Source of the DNA: Ovis canadensis
Taxonomy: Eukaryota; Chordata; Mammalia; Artiodactyla; Bovidae
Reading direction: 5' to 3'
NCBI RefSeq assembly: GCF_042477335.2
Contig: NC_091257.1
Span: 40,456,501 to 40,520,500, forward strand
DNA: 64,000 nucleotides
Position numbers and translations under genes: made by a program. Of this stretch, positions 11,150-23,571 are shown piece after piece. Positions within the stretch are counted from its first letter, which is position 1; every line of letters starts with the position of its first letter. Below the pieces are notes generated by a model. The model was not told the origin of the DNA and made no database searches. It was given only the letters and a program-made list of their open reading frames with translations.

Positions 11150-13020
11150 GATATATATATATAATTTATATCATAAAATTTAAATATAAATTTAACAAAA
11201 GTAAGCTGTAAAACAAAAGCCTCTGTAAAATCAATACAAATATTGATGGATTCTAATAGTAATGGAGATCCATTTTTTATTTACTGCTATATTTTTTTTT
11301 ATGTTAGAAAAAATTAGCTTGATTTAATGCTGTTCATGTTTAGAATATGAAGGACAATAACATAAGTTAACTTCAAGATTAATGAATATTCTTCAGACAG
11401 ATTTCCATCAAACATAAATGCATTTATAACTTACAGCTAAGGAACAGAATGACTGGATCAAACTAAAAGTCACTTCGCATTTTTCTAAGTGCCTCTGTAA
11501 GGAGCAGTTGGGGAAAGTCTTTTTTGTTTTTTGAAAGCTCTCCATGGCATATGGGATCTCGTCCCCTGACCAGTGATCCAACCCACGGCCCCTGCTTTGG
11601 AAGTGCAGAGTCCTAAGTGCTGGACCACCAGGAAGTCCCAGGGAAAGTCTTTTAGTCGAAAGTTGTCCCTCAGTGAAGGAGTGGGCGTTGCATGAGGATC
11701 TGAGTGAAGCCATCCTCTGTTTCTATAGACCATTTTAGATGATATTTTGTTACTGTGGTCAGCGGTTTTCTTGCATTAGCACTCACATTACCTTAAATTC
11801 CCTACTATTTCTTAGTTCAGCAAAACTATCATGATCCTTTTGAACTCAAAGCTCGGGCCAACTTTGTGATTATCTGACTTTGTCTCTTGGCTTGACAAAT
11901 AACCTCCAGATTCTCGTTGATTCATACCAAACCCACACAGAGCAAACAACGCTAAAAGTTGCACAGATGAGAAATTTTCAGCACATCTCTAAGTTTAGAA
12001 CATTTGAAGGAACATAAGACCAGAAGAATCGAGTTTGTATGATAAGGCCGAATGCATTACCAGGAAATAATATGTTTCTCACTCTGGGGTTGATGTCATT
12101 GGCTTTTTACTCTCAGATTTTTCAGCATGTTCAGCATAGTCAGTCACAGAATATACACCCAGGTCACCTTTTACAGAGAATAAAGGGATGAGAGATGACT
12201 CAGGCTTCTCTGTGGGTCTGGGGATTTTGCCAAAGCTTAAGTGATAGAGACAGACTGTCTCAAAAATCATAAATGTCATACCTGGACTTTATACTCATTA
12301 CCTTTTCACCTAGTTAGTCAAGTTCTATCACCTTTTATGATTTTTTTGTTGTTGTTATCTGTGACCTTTTTGCACTCTTTTTCAACATTTCTTTTTTAAG
12401 TCTTAAAACTACTTTATGTTACCAAGCTCTTGTTTTGGCATACTTCTTGGATTCAGTCCAGTTCTTGAATCAATAAGATTGAATTTTTTTAAATACCAAA
12501 CTTTTAAAAATAATAAATATTGAGAATATTACTGAAATAGTCATTTGAGTAGTTGTTCAGAAACCATTTTGTGTTAATTCGGAAAACCTGAGACATAAGT
12601 TTCCAATAATTGTTCTTATTCTTAGAGAGATTAGACATTTTACGAGGGTTTTTTTTTTTTTTCCAAATCTTCTTCCACATTTTCTTCTTGTAAAAAAATA
12701 AAATTCAGTAAAAAGTAAAAGTCTGGCCTAAAAATCAAACCATGAAAAATCATGTAAAGTAACAGATAAGCAAAAATTCTCAAAATACTGCTGGCCTTTG
12801 CATAATGAGAAAAAAATAGAGAAAGAAGACAGTGGAAATAATTATCTAAGCCCAGTTTATGAACTTGTAAAAATTAATGGAGAATACAGGCAAGATGTTC
12901 TCTTTCCACAGAGCTCTAGGCAGCTCTGCTGTGTTGAGAGTCCCTAGGTTTGGAGGGTTAGAAGATTTTGCAAATGGGGGTGCCCAGGTATGTAAACTCC
13001 CAAGCATTTTACCAGGCCTT
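11150..13020. other. Intergenic AT-rich stretch, no gene seen
   Basis: Apart from the CHR SINE at 11519-11640 I recognise no element. T-runs occur at 11291-11300 and 12649-12662. Short open frames look random. Confidence 0.45.
11519..11640 (-). mobile_element. CHR-type tRNA SINE
   Basis: Minus strand reads GGGACTTCCTGGTGGTCCAG, then the B-box region and an A-rich tail (TTTTTTGTTTTTTG on plus). CHR SINEs are specific to cetaceans, hippos and ruminants. Confidence 0.85.
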
Positions 13021-13024
13021 AGAC

Positions 13025-13245
13025 CAGGGTTTCTCAGCCCTAGCAATATTGACAATTTGGGCCAAATAAGTATTTGTCACTGGGCTGGTCAGTGGATTGT
13101 AGGAAGTTTAGCTGCATCCTTGACTTTTACCTGCTAGAAGCCAGTATCATTCCCAGCTGTGGCAATAAGAATATCTCTAGAAAGTGTCAGATGTCCTCCT
13201 GGGGTGGAGGAAGGGACAGAATCATTTCCAGTTAGGAATTAGTGT
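13025..13245 (-). repeat. MER5A-type hAT DNA transposon remnant
   Basis: Plus strand CAGGGTTTCTCAGCCCTAGC begins the reverse complement of MER5A, with CAATATTGACAATTTGGGCC and GGATTGTAGGAAGTTTAGCT following in order. The flanks CCTTAGAC and CCTAGAGT may be a decayed 8-base duplication as hAT elements make. Confidence 0.75.
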
Positions 13246-13612
13246 CCTAGAGTAACAGATCTTATGCTGGTCTCAAATGTTTCTACTCTGTTTTGAAGAG
13301 AGAAAGGAAAAGGTTTGTCTGATAGCCAGTACACCCATATTTAATTAGTCTGCAGCCCTCTCTGTATGGAATAATGTGAGAAAAGTTTGTGAGAGGGTTT
13401 TCTTTATTTCATGCTTTCTATAATAGAGAAACATAACCAAACACAAAGAAAACATTATGTTTTGAACATAGAGAAACATATATCAAAGCTTGAGTCAAAA
13501 AGCAAAATCAAAGCTTGATTTCTATACTTTCTTTTTATTATGGATTCAATCGTTTCTATTTTCTCTTAGTCTTTCAAAATGGGAGTTTGAGTCTATAATA
13601 TGAATAGATACA

Positions 13613-13728
13613 GGGAATTCCTTGGCTGTCTAGTGGTTAGGACTCTGCACTTTCACTGCTATGGCCCAGGTTCAGTCCCTGGTTGGGGGACTAAGATCTA
13701 ACAAGCTATGTGGTATGGCAAAAAAAAT
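13613..13728 (+). mobile_element. CHR-type tRNA SINE
   Basis: Starts GGGAATTCCTTGGCTGTCTA, keeps the B box GGTTCAGTCCC, and ends in an A run (13720-13727). Confidence 0.88.
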
Positions 13729-13959
13729 AGGACTCATTAATATTATTTTCATATCATATAAAGAAAGGTGAGTTTCAGTCAAGGCTGAACAATATACTTG
13801 CCAAAGTACTGATATTTTAAATTCATGAGACTTATGGCAGGGTTCAGAAATGAACTTCTCTTCTTAGACCCATCATTAATACAGAGCCACCCATGCTAAA
13901 CTGAGCAAGCTGATGCACAGGTGAGCCCACCTTACATAGGGGCAAACTAAATCAGGAGT

Positions 13960-14095
13960 CACAGCAGTGCAGTCTGTGCCCAGTCTCTGCCACTTACTGA
14001 TGGCCTTGGAGCTCATGACCTTGAGATTCAGTTCCTCCAAGTAAAAAATGGGAATTGTCATGATTCTCTGATAAGGTTGTTCTGATGATTGCTTT
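13960..14095 (+). repeat. MIR SINE
   Basis: CTCTGCCACTTACTGATGGC, GACCTTGAGATTCAGTTCCT and AAAATGGGAATTGTCATGAT follow the MIR order. Confidence 0.75.
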
Positions 14096-14792
14096 GGTAT
14101 CAGGATTACTGTCACTTGTGTTCTTCCACTTTTCCTCCTTCCCCTTCCTTCCTCTCCAGTGTATCTATTCCTTGCACATGCCAAGATCCTCATGGGCCAC
14201 AACTCACACACTTGTTCAGCCATGATTCTGAGTCCCAGCACTGCAGAGGGTTTGCCAACTTATCCAGAGTATTTAGAAAACTAAGATTGCATGATTCATA
14301 AAATTAACTAAGAGCTCTGGCTTTCAATTTCTTACTACTAAAAATGATTCTGTTAAATTTCCAAATGCTTAGATGTCTATGAACATAAAAAAAAAAAATC
14401 AAGTTCTCTGTGACAGTAATCACCAGTCTTAGCACTGGGACGGGAGGAATATTAGAAGTCATTTGGTCCAGGAAGGACTCCTGACCTATGGTCAGATTGC
14501 TTTTACTGAGAGTTACTCAGCCCTTCGCAGGCACCTCATCTCATTTTTGAGTTCTAATTACTGGAAAGTTCTGATCTTGCCTGAACCTGTCCCTTTTGGG
14601 TTTTCTTCTGGAACAACACTGATTGCATCATCTTCTTCATCCACTAATGAGCCATACAACCATCAACTGTATAAGTCTATACATTTACTACATTTAAAGA
14701 CTTGATATGTGAATGTATCAAATACAAAGCAAGTAAACTAATTCTATAGGCACACAGCCACCTGAAGCATTCTACACCTTGCATTTAGTGGG

Positions 14793-15046
14793 TGCTTCAG
14801 TACTCTTGCCTGGAAAATCCCATGGACAGAGGAGCCTGGTAGGCTGCAGTCCATGGGGTCACTAAGAGTCGGACACGACTAAGCGACTTCACTTTCACTT
14901 TTCACTTTCATGCATTGGAGAAGGAAATGGCAACCCACTCCAGTGTTCTTGCCTGGAGAATCCCAGGGACTGGGGAGCCTGGTGGGCTGCCGTCTATGGG
15001 GTCGCACAGAGTCGAACACAACTGAAGTGACTTAGCAGCTGAGCAG
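14793..15046 (+). mobile_element. BovA2 SINE
   Basis: Two BovA units in tandem joined by the CACTTTCACTTTTCACTTTC linker, without the tRNA head. This is the BovA2 dimer structure. Ends near CTTAGCAGCTGAGCAG. Confidence 0.93.
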
Positions 15047-15719
15047 TGTAACTTGAAAGACTGCAGAACTCCCAAAGATCGGGATCTTCAGATAAAAAGT
15101 TTCATTGAGTCTGCTCATCAAAACTTCAGAATAAGAGAGTTAACTGGCAGAGAAAATGAGTTGCATTTGTTTTTGACTGCAGTGGCACTCAGATACTGAC
15201 TTGTTACAGGCATGTAAGAATACTTTGCCCAGAGTACATTCAGATTCGCAGCTTTCCTCCAGAAAAATTGTGTCAAACACACTCCCATGAGGGGTATGAG
15301 TTGGAAACTCCATCCTACATCCAGAAAATAGCATAAGAAACTTGATTGTGGCTCTTACACAGTTTGCATCTTGGCGCTTATACTACCTTTGTAAAGGAAA
15401 ACAAGCCAAACATGCAAAATCCTTAGTACTGAAGTGGCTGATAAAGGAGAGACCCCATTGCATGTGGTATGTGCAGCTTACTAACTTAGAAGGCTGTGTC
15501 AGCTTTCTCAAAGATGATAATGCCCTCCAGTTTCCTTCCATCTTTTCTCTCAGGGCCTTGGTGCTATTCTGGACACCACTTTCTGAGGACACTTTCTGGC
15601 ATCCACTGAGCAGCCTGTGTGGCCAGCCTGGTTTCCCAGTGCCTTTTCCATGATGCAGCCTGTAACATTCTGTTAGAATGTGCCACTTCACTTACACAGG
15701 CACTACAGTGGATGGAAAA
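15047..15719. other. Intergenic stretch, no element recognised
   Basis: Opposed open frames at 15342-15691 of about 100 codons each are mirror images of one another and resemble no family. Confidence 0.4.
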
Positions 15720-16249
15720 GGCTATGAAAAGCTATGACCAACCTAGACAGCATATTAAAAAGCAGAGACATTACTTTGCCAACAAAGGTCCATCTAGTCA
15801 AAGCTATGGTTTTTCCAGTAGTCATGTATGAATGTGAGAGTTAGACTATAAAAAAGGCTGAGCACTAAAGAATTAATGCTTTTGAACTGTGGTGGTGAAG
15901 AAGACTCTTTGAGAGTCACTTGGACTGCAGGGAGATCCAACCAGTCCATCCTAAAGGGAATCAGTCCTGAATATTCACTGGAAGGACTGATGCAGAAGCT
16001 GAAACTCCAATACTGTGGTCCCCTGATGTGAAAAACTAACTTACTGGAAAAGACCCTGATACTGGAAAAGATTGAAGGCGGGAGGAGAAGGGGACAACAG
16101 AGAATGAGATGGTTGGATGGCATCACCGACTCAACGGACATGAGTTTGAGCAAGCTCTGGGAATTGGTGATGAACAGAGAAGCCTGGCGTGCTGCAGTCC
16201 ATGGAGTTGCAGAGAGTCAGACGTGACTGACCAACTGAACTGAACTGAA
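15720..16249 (+). mobile_element. BovB LINE 3' fragment
   Basis: Begins near GCTATGACCAACCTAGACAG and follows BovB to its AACTGAACTGAA tail. Encodes only the RTE ORF C-terminus, with stops and frameshifts. Confidence 0.93.
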
Positions 16250-16374
16250 AGTGGATGGACTGTGGGACAAGAAAGATGCTAAAGATTAAGTGAAATCTTG
16301 GTGAGGTGTACATCATTTACTCTTCAGGTGTCTGAGTGTATGCCTCTCTTTATGACATCCACACTGTCCCTTGT

Positions 16375-16505
16375 TAACTCTTCTGCTGCCAGTCAGTAGC
16401 GGTGAGATCTTGGACAATTATCTAAACTTTCTGTGCCTCAATTTCCCTATTTCTAGAAAAGGAGGAAAATTATACTGAGCTATAATCAAAAGATTTTTAT
16501 GAGCA
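16375..16505 (+). repeat. MIR SINE
   Basis: GGTGAGATCTTGGACAATTA, then TTTCTGTGCCTCAATTTCCC match the MIR core. Confidence 0.72.
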
Positions 16506-16508
16506 TTG

Positions 16509-16700
16509 TGTGTGAGTGTGTGTGTTATTCAGTCATGTCTGACTCTGCAACCCTGTAGACTGTAGCCCACCAGGCTCCTCTGTCCATGGAATTTGCAGGC
16601 AAGAATACTGGAATGGGTTGCCATTCCCTTCTCCAGGGGATCTTTCCTACCCAGGGATCAAACCTGGGTCTCCTGCATTGCAGGTGGATTCTTTACCATT
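16509..16700 (-). mobile_element. Bov-tA SINE
   Basis: Minus strand; truncated in the tRNA head, ending at GGATTCTTTACCA on plus. Confidence 0.92.
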
Positions 16701-16951
16701 ATGAACATGAAGTGAGTTTATTTACATTAAGCACTTAGAACCATGCACACCCTAGTAGCTGCTATATATATATATATGCTTATATTACTACTATTTTAGA
16801 GAAGAAAATGTGGCAATACCTCTTTTTTTCCCTCCTCATGGAGGAGGAAAAATAATAATTTTTGTTAATAATTTTTTATTATAATTTTTTTAAAGTAATA
16901 ATTTAGCTTTTTTTTTTGGCTTATTTTATAAACAAATTTACTCTTTACTAT

Positions 16952-17027
16952 GAGCAAACCTGCTGCTTTGCTCACCATAACAGACCCAGAAGATATTAGA
17001 CCTTTGGGTAGCAGGTTCAATACCTGC
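16952..17027 (+). other. tRNA-like hairpins, probably an old SINE remnant
   Basis: A perfect 7-base stem GAGCAAA/TTTGCTC (16952-16973) is followed by GCAGG-TTCAATA-CCTGC (17011-17027), which has the shape of a tRNA T arm and carries a near-consensus pol III B box. No matching acceptor stem or anticodon arm is seen. Confidence 0.3.
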
Positions 17028-17465
17028 CTCTGCAAATTCAGAGTCTTCTTTTTCTGCTCTGTGTGTGTATGTGTGTGTGATGCACACTTGAAAGAGTGAA
17101 GTGGATCCAGCTGGTCTGGACTGCCCATTCCTCTGTCATTACTCTACACAATGAAAGCGTGTGATTTCTTTCATCATGTGCAGCTGGTACCACCTGGTCT
17201 GCCTCTGAGGGTTGCTATGCCCAGAAATGATGAAAGACTTTGGCTCTTACAAAGGGGAATCAACCTCCAAATGAGCTGAATACTCACCATGGAGGTAAGG
17301 CATGAAAGATCATGAATTCTGTCTTTTCTTTCTTTTGGTTAGCCCTAGTATTTCTCATTGTGTTGCTCTTTGCTTAATTCTACATTTAGATTGTTGAACA
17401 AAAATTTTACAAGAGAATTTTCTCAGTCTCACTATGATCCTGACCCTCCTTTATGCCTTTATTTG

Positions 17466-17678
17466 GATAGTTGTGACATCTATATATACACTTTTGTGTG
17501 AAATATCTATTTTTATAGATGCATATATATGTTATATATATATACATATATCTCTCTATATATACACATAGATATAGTTAATATATATAAAGATATATGT
17601 AGAGAGATATAGATAGATGTGTATATATATAACATATATATATATAGAAATAGATTATATATATATGTATGTGTATAT

Positions 17679-17710
<32 letters not shown>

Positions 17711-17722
17711 GTATATATATAC
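17466..17722. repeat. AT-rich (TATATG/TATACA)n repeat with a long palindrome
   Basis: Alternating TA with ATG/ACA interruptions. Within it 17523-17561 and about 17601-17642 are near-perfect inverted arms around an AT centre. Confidence 0.9.
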
Positions 17723-17801
17723 ACCTCCCAGTTGACCAAATAATCATGGCTTCACATGCCCAAGACTGAAATAAATTAGCTGCACCCTAAAAATATGAGA
17801 G

Positions 17802-18065
17802 GGACTTCCCTGGTGGTCCAGTAGTTAAGAAGCCTCCTTGCAATGCAGAGGACCCAGGTTTGATCCCTGGTCAGGGAACTAAGATCCCACATGCCATGGA
17901 GCAACTGAGCTGTGTGCCACAACTACTTAGCCCACACTTTGGAGTTTGAGCACTGTAACAGGAGAGTCTGTGCACCAAAAGGAAAGACCCTGCATGATGC
18001 AATGAAGATCCTGTGTGTGGCAGCTAAGACCCAACACAGCCAAATAAATTAACTGATTGATTAAA
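17802..18065 (+). mobile_element. Long CHR-type SINE (CHRL-like)
   Basis: Starts GAGGGACTTCCCTGGTGGTC and includes the longer body (CTGAGCTGTGTGCCACAACT, AATGAAGATCCTGTGTGTGG) absent from short CHR copies. Confidence 0.88.
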
Positions 18066-18079
18066 TATATATACAAGAA

Positions 18080-18700
18080 AATGTAAAGGGATACACTTTC
18101 TTATATATATATAAGTGATAAAGTAATTTTTAAAAAATATTTTAACCAAAGACCTGGCTTCTGGTATTTCTGGTCATCAGTTACATCATCACTGGACACC
18201 AAAAGCGTGGAAAATATTGGTGGAAAATGTTTCCTGGTAGATTTTTAAATCAATATGCTCTTAAGATCTCAGGCTCCCATTCCTTCCTTCTTATCCAGAT
18301 ATAGGGAGCAAGGTTTTCCCAGGTCCATGAAGAAGAACTCTTGTTTTCTTTCTCTCTGACAATGATCCTTTTCTGGCCAGGGCTGATGAACAAGGAAAAC
18401 AAAGCATAAAATGGGGTTTTCTGAGGTGTTCATGTCCATGAGATCTGAGATGGCACAAAAACGAGGGTTTGAGAGCTAGCATGGCAAACTCAGAAGCAGG
18501 AAACACCTTCTATGTCCTCTGCCAACCTCTTCACACAGATGCTGACACCTCCTCACTCATCAAGCAGCTAAGATCCTTCATAAACTCCTCTGCTGTCCAG
18601 GCTCCCCCTGGACCTGCTGTGAATGGTGTAACTGCGCATCCACCTTTTTTTATCAGTGCCCTATGCTGCCCTACCAACTTAGGTGCCTTCTAACTCCTTC
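18080..18700. other. Intergenic stretch, no element recognised
   Basis: TA-rich at the left edge. A 74-codon open frame at 18469-18693 has no recognisable relative. Confidence 0.4.
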
Positions 18701-18702
18701 AG

Positions 18703-18901
18703 TTGGGCCCCTACATTGGGAATGGGGAGTCTTAGCCATTGGACCACCAGGGAAGTCCCTGTAGCAGAGAGGCTAATTAATTTTTCTTTTTTTGGCTCCA
18801 TCATGAGCCATGCAGGATCTTAGTTCTCCGTCCAGGGATTGAACCTGCACCCCCTGCAGTGGAAGAGTGGATTCTTTACCACTGGCCCACCAGGGAAGTC
18901 T
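18703..18901 (-). mobile_element. Two CHR-type SINEs in tandem
   Basis: A fragment (18703-18760) and a nearly complete copy (18781-18901), both minus strand, each ending on the plus strand in the CACCAGGGAAGTC head. Confidence 0.85.
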
Positions 18902-18904
18902 TAA

Positions 18905-20130
18905 GGCTAATGAATTTGAAGAAAAAAGATGGAGAAAGTCTCCTGCTTGCAAAAATGCAAATAAAAAACCTTAATATTGTGGCTTAAGCAATACCAATAG
19001 TTTCAGAAACCCTGGAACTGATTAACTACTATGTGGAATGACATTTCAGGCCATTATCAACATTTATTCTTTCTTATCATGAACATTCTTAGATCATTCC
19101 TCAAGGAATTCTAAAGTTTTTCTGAGAAACTTTTGCATCATTCTAAACTTGCATTTGCTGAGCTTGATTGCCTTAGGAAGAAAACAAACCACTCTTTTAT
19201 ATCATTTTGCATAGCAACGTCTCAAACACAGAAAACATGATGATACATGGAAAACAGAGTCTAGGAGAAATACAGCTTTTGAGGGACTGGGTACATGTTC
19301 CCAGAACCCACTCGAGGACTGTGTTGCTCTCCCATGACAGCTGCAGGGGCCCAACTCATTCTCATCTCCTCAAACTATTCCTTAGCAATTCTTACGAAGT
19401 TTTATTTTGAAATCAGGTGAAAATGTATGTATGTGGGGCAGGAATCAATGTTTATTGCAGGGGAAAAATCCTTTCAAGATGATGTGTATTCCCGTAAGGA
19501 TGGCTGCATATTTTAGAGGTATAGTAAGTATGCACTGTTCTACAACAGTTACCATAGGAACAGAACTCTTTCTCTGTTAGATGGTAGAGTAATCATGGTA
19601 GGAAATTTCCACAGAAATATCTAAGCTACACAAATTAAGCATTGGTTGGAAGTCAAACCCAACAAATTGTGGATTTAATAGGTAGGTGTTACAGGGTGAG
19701 GATAAGAGCTATAATATTAGGGAAAATGTTTGCACATTCAATGATCAAACTGTAAGTTTGCTAAACTAACCATCAAAGTGGGCACTTTTATGTCCACTGC
19801 TTTCTTATGCTCCTTGAATTTCCCAGGAGGGCATCACCCCAGGTCTTAGCTGAAAGCCATGCTAAGCAATATCAAAGAGGATTCTTACAGCCTGGTTCCT
19901 AAGAGTTTATTTTGAAAAAGAGAGCAAATGTGATATACCACTGTGTAAGTGGATACATAGGGTTCTGTGAGCAATGTGATGTGTTGAGTGGTGTAATATT
20001 TGTGGATGCCTCTACAATGAGCTGGATTTGAGGCAGGTTTTAAAAGAAAGGTAACATCTAGGAAATGGGGGATGTTTTAGTAGAAGGACTACTACTATAT
20101 TACATCTATTTTAAGATATATATTTTCAAG
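18905..20130. other. Intergenic stretch, nothing recognised
   Basis: AT-rich, single-copy looking. No gene and no clear repeat by eye. Confidence 0.45.
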
Positions 20131-20255
20131 ACTTCCCTGGCAGTCCAGTAGTTAAGACTCCACACTTCCACTGCAGGGGATGTGGGTTCAATCCCTGGTC
20201 AGGGAATGAAGATATCACATGTTGCACGGTGCAGCCAAAAAGTAAAATAATAATA
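20131..20255 (+). mobile_element. CHR-type SINE
   Basis: AAGACTTCCCTGGCAGTCCA head, B box GGTTCAATCCC, and an (AAT)n tail at 20246-20261. Confidence 0.9.
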
Positions 20256-20454
20256 ATAATAAGATGCATAGTTTTCACATCTGAACATCTCTGAAATGAG
20301 GCTGCCTTAGAACTCATGCTATCTCAGTCACTGTCAACCAGGTGCAGTTCTAACGTTTCATTATACACACATAAGCAAACTTGGTCATTACTTCACCTGA
20401 GTTCTGTCCGTTGTTGACTGTATATTTGTTGAGTTTAACTGATGTTTACAATTG

Positions 20455-21709
20455 CACAGTTGCACTCATCTCACACACTAGTAAAGTAATGCTCAAAATT
20501 CTCCAAGCCAGGCTTCAACAATATGTGAACCATGAAAAAGATGTTCAAGCTGGTTTTAGAAAAGGCAGGGGAACCAGAGATCAAATTGCCAACATCTGCT
20601 GGATCATCAAAAAAAGCAAGAGAGTTCTAGAAAAACATCTATTTCTGCTTTATTGACTATGCCAAAGCCTTTGACTGTGTGGATCACAATAAACTGTGGA
20701 AAATTCTGAAAGAGATGGGAATACCAGACCACCTGACCTGCCTCTTGAGATACCTTTATGCAGGTCAGGAAGCAACAGTTAGAACTAGACATGGAACGAC
20801 AGGCTGGTTCCAAATAGGAAAAGGAGCACGTCAAGGCTGTATATTGTCACCCTGCTTATTTAACTTCTATGCAGAGTACATCATGAGAAACCCCTGGCTG
20901 GATGAAGCATAAGCTGGAATCAAGATTGCCAGGAGAAATATCAATAACCTCAGATATGCAGATGACACCGCCCTTATGGCAGAAAGTGAAGAGGAACTAA
21001 AGAACCTCTTAATGAAAGTGAAAGAGGAGAGTGAAAAAGTTGGCTTAAAGCTCAACATTCAGAAAACGAAGATCATGGCATCTGGTGCCATCACTTCATG
21101 GGAAATAGATGGGGAAACAGTGGCTGACTTTAATTTTGGGGCTCCAAAATCACTGCAGATGGTGATTGCAGCCATGAAATCAAAAGACATGTACTCCTTG
21201 GAAGGAAAGTTATGACCAACCTAGACAGCATATTAAAAAGCAGAGACATTACTTTGTCAGCAAAGGTCCATCTAGTCAAGGCTAGTAGTCATATACGGTT
21301 GTGAGAGTTGGACTATAAGGAAGGCTGAGCACAGAAGAATTGATGTTTTTGAACTGTGGTATTGAAGGAGACTCTTGAGAGTCCCTTGCCTTCAAGGAGA
21401 TCCAACCAGTCCATCCTAAAGATCAGTCCTGGGTGTTCAATGGAAGGACTGATGTTGAAGCTGAAACTCCAATACTTTGGCCACCTGATGCAAAGAGCTG
21501 ACTCATTTGAAAAGACTGATGCTGGAAGGGATTGAGGGGCAGGAGGAGAAGGGGGCGACAGAGGATGAGATGGTTGGATCACATCACTGACTCAATGGAC
21601 ATGAGTTTGGGTGAACTCTGGGAGTTGGTGATGGACAGGGAGGCCTGGCATACTGCAGTTCATGGGGTCACAAAAAGTCGGACATGATTGAGCAACTGAA
21701 CGGAACTGA
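20455..21709 (+). mobile_element. BovB LINE, 5'-truncated
   Basis: BovB is an RTE-clade non-LTR retrotransposon spread to ruminants by horizontal transfer. This copy covers the reverse transcriptase from the GFRKGRGTRDQI block through FIDYAKAFDCVDH, LFNFYAEYIM and the catalytic YADDTALMAE box to the 3' end. The frame is broken between blocks (for example at 20640-20680, 20910 and 21215) and it is inactive. Confidence 0.95.
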
Positions 21710-22097
21710 TACTACTGTTCGTCCTGGACATGAAAAGCTTTGTGTATGCAGAAAGGCATGGGAATAGCAGAGTGGCAAATTTTGATATTAGTTGAAGGAC
21801 ATGCTTGCCATTGGAGGAAAGGCCATTATCATCAAAACTTGCGGAAGAAGGGTCAGTAGCTTGAAATAAAATCTCAAAGACAATGTTGGGGTCCTCTCAT
21901 ATGGAATGTATCACCAACACTACTGACAGCACAGAAAATGGTAAAAATCCTTAACCTTAGTCTTTTTATGTCACATGTGAATACATAGGAAAAAAATTCC
22001 ATCTTGAGGTGAAAAGAGCTATTTTACCAAGTGTGAAATAAAAATTCTAAGTGATAAAAAAGCATTGTGACAGTTTAATTGTTAGGGTTTTTTCCTT

Positions 22098-22376
22098 CCT
22101 TGCTGCTGCTGCTGCTAAGTCGCTTCAGTCGTGTCCAACTCTGTGCGACCCCATAGACAGCAGCCCACCAGGCTCCCCCGTTCCTGGGATTCTCAAGGCA
22201 AGAATACTGGAGTGGGTTGCCATTTCCTTCTCCAATGCATGAAAGTGAAGAGTGAACGTGAAGTTGCTCAGTCGTGTCCAACTCTTAGTGACCCCATGGA
22301 CTGCAGCCCACCAGGCTCCTGCATCCATGGGATTTTCCAGGCAAGAGCACTGAAGTGGGGTGCCATTGCCTTCTCT
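22098..22376 (-). mobile_element. BovA2 SINE
   Basis: Minus-strand dimer; on plus it begins with (TGC)5 then TAAGTCGCTTCAGTCGTGTC and repeats the BovA unit after GAAAGTGAAGAG. The TGC run is the trinucleotide tail. Confidence 0.93.
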
Positions 22377-22382
22377 GTTTCC

Positions 22383-22540
22383 TTCCTTAGTGGTACATAA
22401 AATTATACATATATCCTCCCTTTTTAAATTTCCTTCCCATTTAGGTCACCACAGAGCATCGAGTAGAGTTCCCTGTTCTATACAGTATGTTCTCATTAGT
22501 TATCTATTTTACACATAGTATCAATAGTGTGTATCCAAGC
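22383..22540 (-). repeat. L1 3' end fragment
   Basis: Plus-strand GGTCACCACAGAGCATCGAG and GTTCTCATTAGTTATCTATT are the reverse complement of an artiodactyl L1 3' region also seen at 48830-49015. Confidence 0.75.
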
Positions 22541-23571
22541 ATTTAAACTATTTTAAGACAATTAACCTCAATATTTGTTAAAGGGATTATAATAATATCA
22601 ACTGGAACATTTAATATAATTAAATTCCTTTTATATGAAAAATACCTCAGTCTTAAAAAATACTGAAAGTGTCATGTGATGAATCTCTGCCAAATAATTG
22701 CTTAAAATAAACTTATGAGATACTACTAGAAACATAAGATGAATGCATTTTTCACAAAAAGGATTATTCACTTTAAGGCCCTTGGCTTAGATTTTTTACT
22801 GTATGAAAAGTTTCCATTTTATTCAACTTTTTAAAGTAATGGTCAATTGTCATCAACTTGTTTGGCTAATATCGAAATAACTAGGAATTTCGAAAACTTG
22901 GAACCTTGGCACATTCTTCATTTTTTATGTTATAAAATACCCTTAGAAGAAAGAGACTCTTTTAAGCTTTACTACTGTATTTTAAATCCCCAAAGGGTGT
23001 GTCACAGTGATTTCTGGAAAGGCTTTGGTGTGCATTACAAAACAACTACAGCAGTTTAATGATATAGTAAGAAAGTGTTCCAAATTCTAAAAGATAAAGT
23101 TATAATTTGAAGCCTAAATCACCAGTCTCACTCTTTCTACCACCCATATCCTATAAGGCTTTTGTGTTGGTGCTGGACTCCATCTTCCCATGAGGGTGGC
23201 AAGTTGCCTGTCATCTCAATAATTCTGAAGAGAAGCCAGGGAATTTGTTGTAAAGCGTTTGTCCAGATGGAACCACATGTGACCTCCAGGGTGCTCTGGG
23301 CCTGAAGCCTAGCCTCTTGGCTGTGTACAGCCATAGAGCTTACCCAGGAGAAAATTTGTCTTCTCGAAGCCAATAAAGATAAAAGAAACCTGTACGAGTC
23401 CAAAAAGCACAGCTCATACATGTGGGAATTGCACAAGATTAAGGTTCATCCTTTGTAGGTTCCTCAGAAAGGCCAGGAGACAGAAAGGAAAGTAGATAGC
23501 TTCTGGGTCCCTCTGTTCTGTTGTTTCTCTTGCCAAAAAGAAACTTTGAACTCTTGGTGAATAGGGGCCTT
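22541..23571. other. Intergenic stretch, no gene recognised
   Basis: A 99-codon minus-strand frame at 23137-23436 has no family resemblance. An AATAAAG at 23370 is isolated. Confidence 0.4.
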
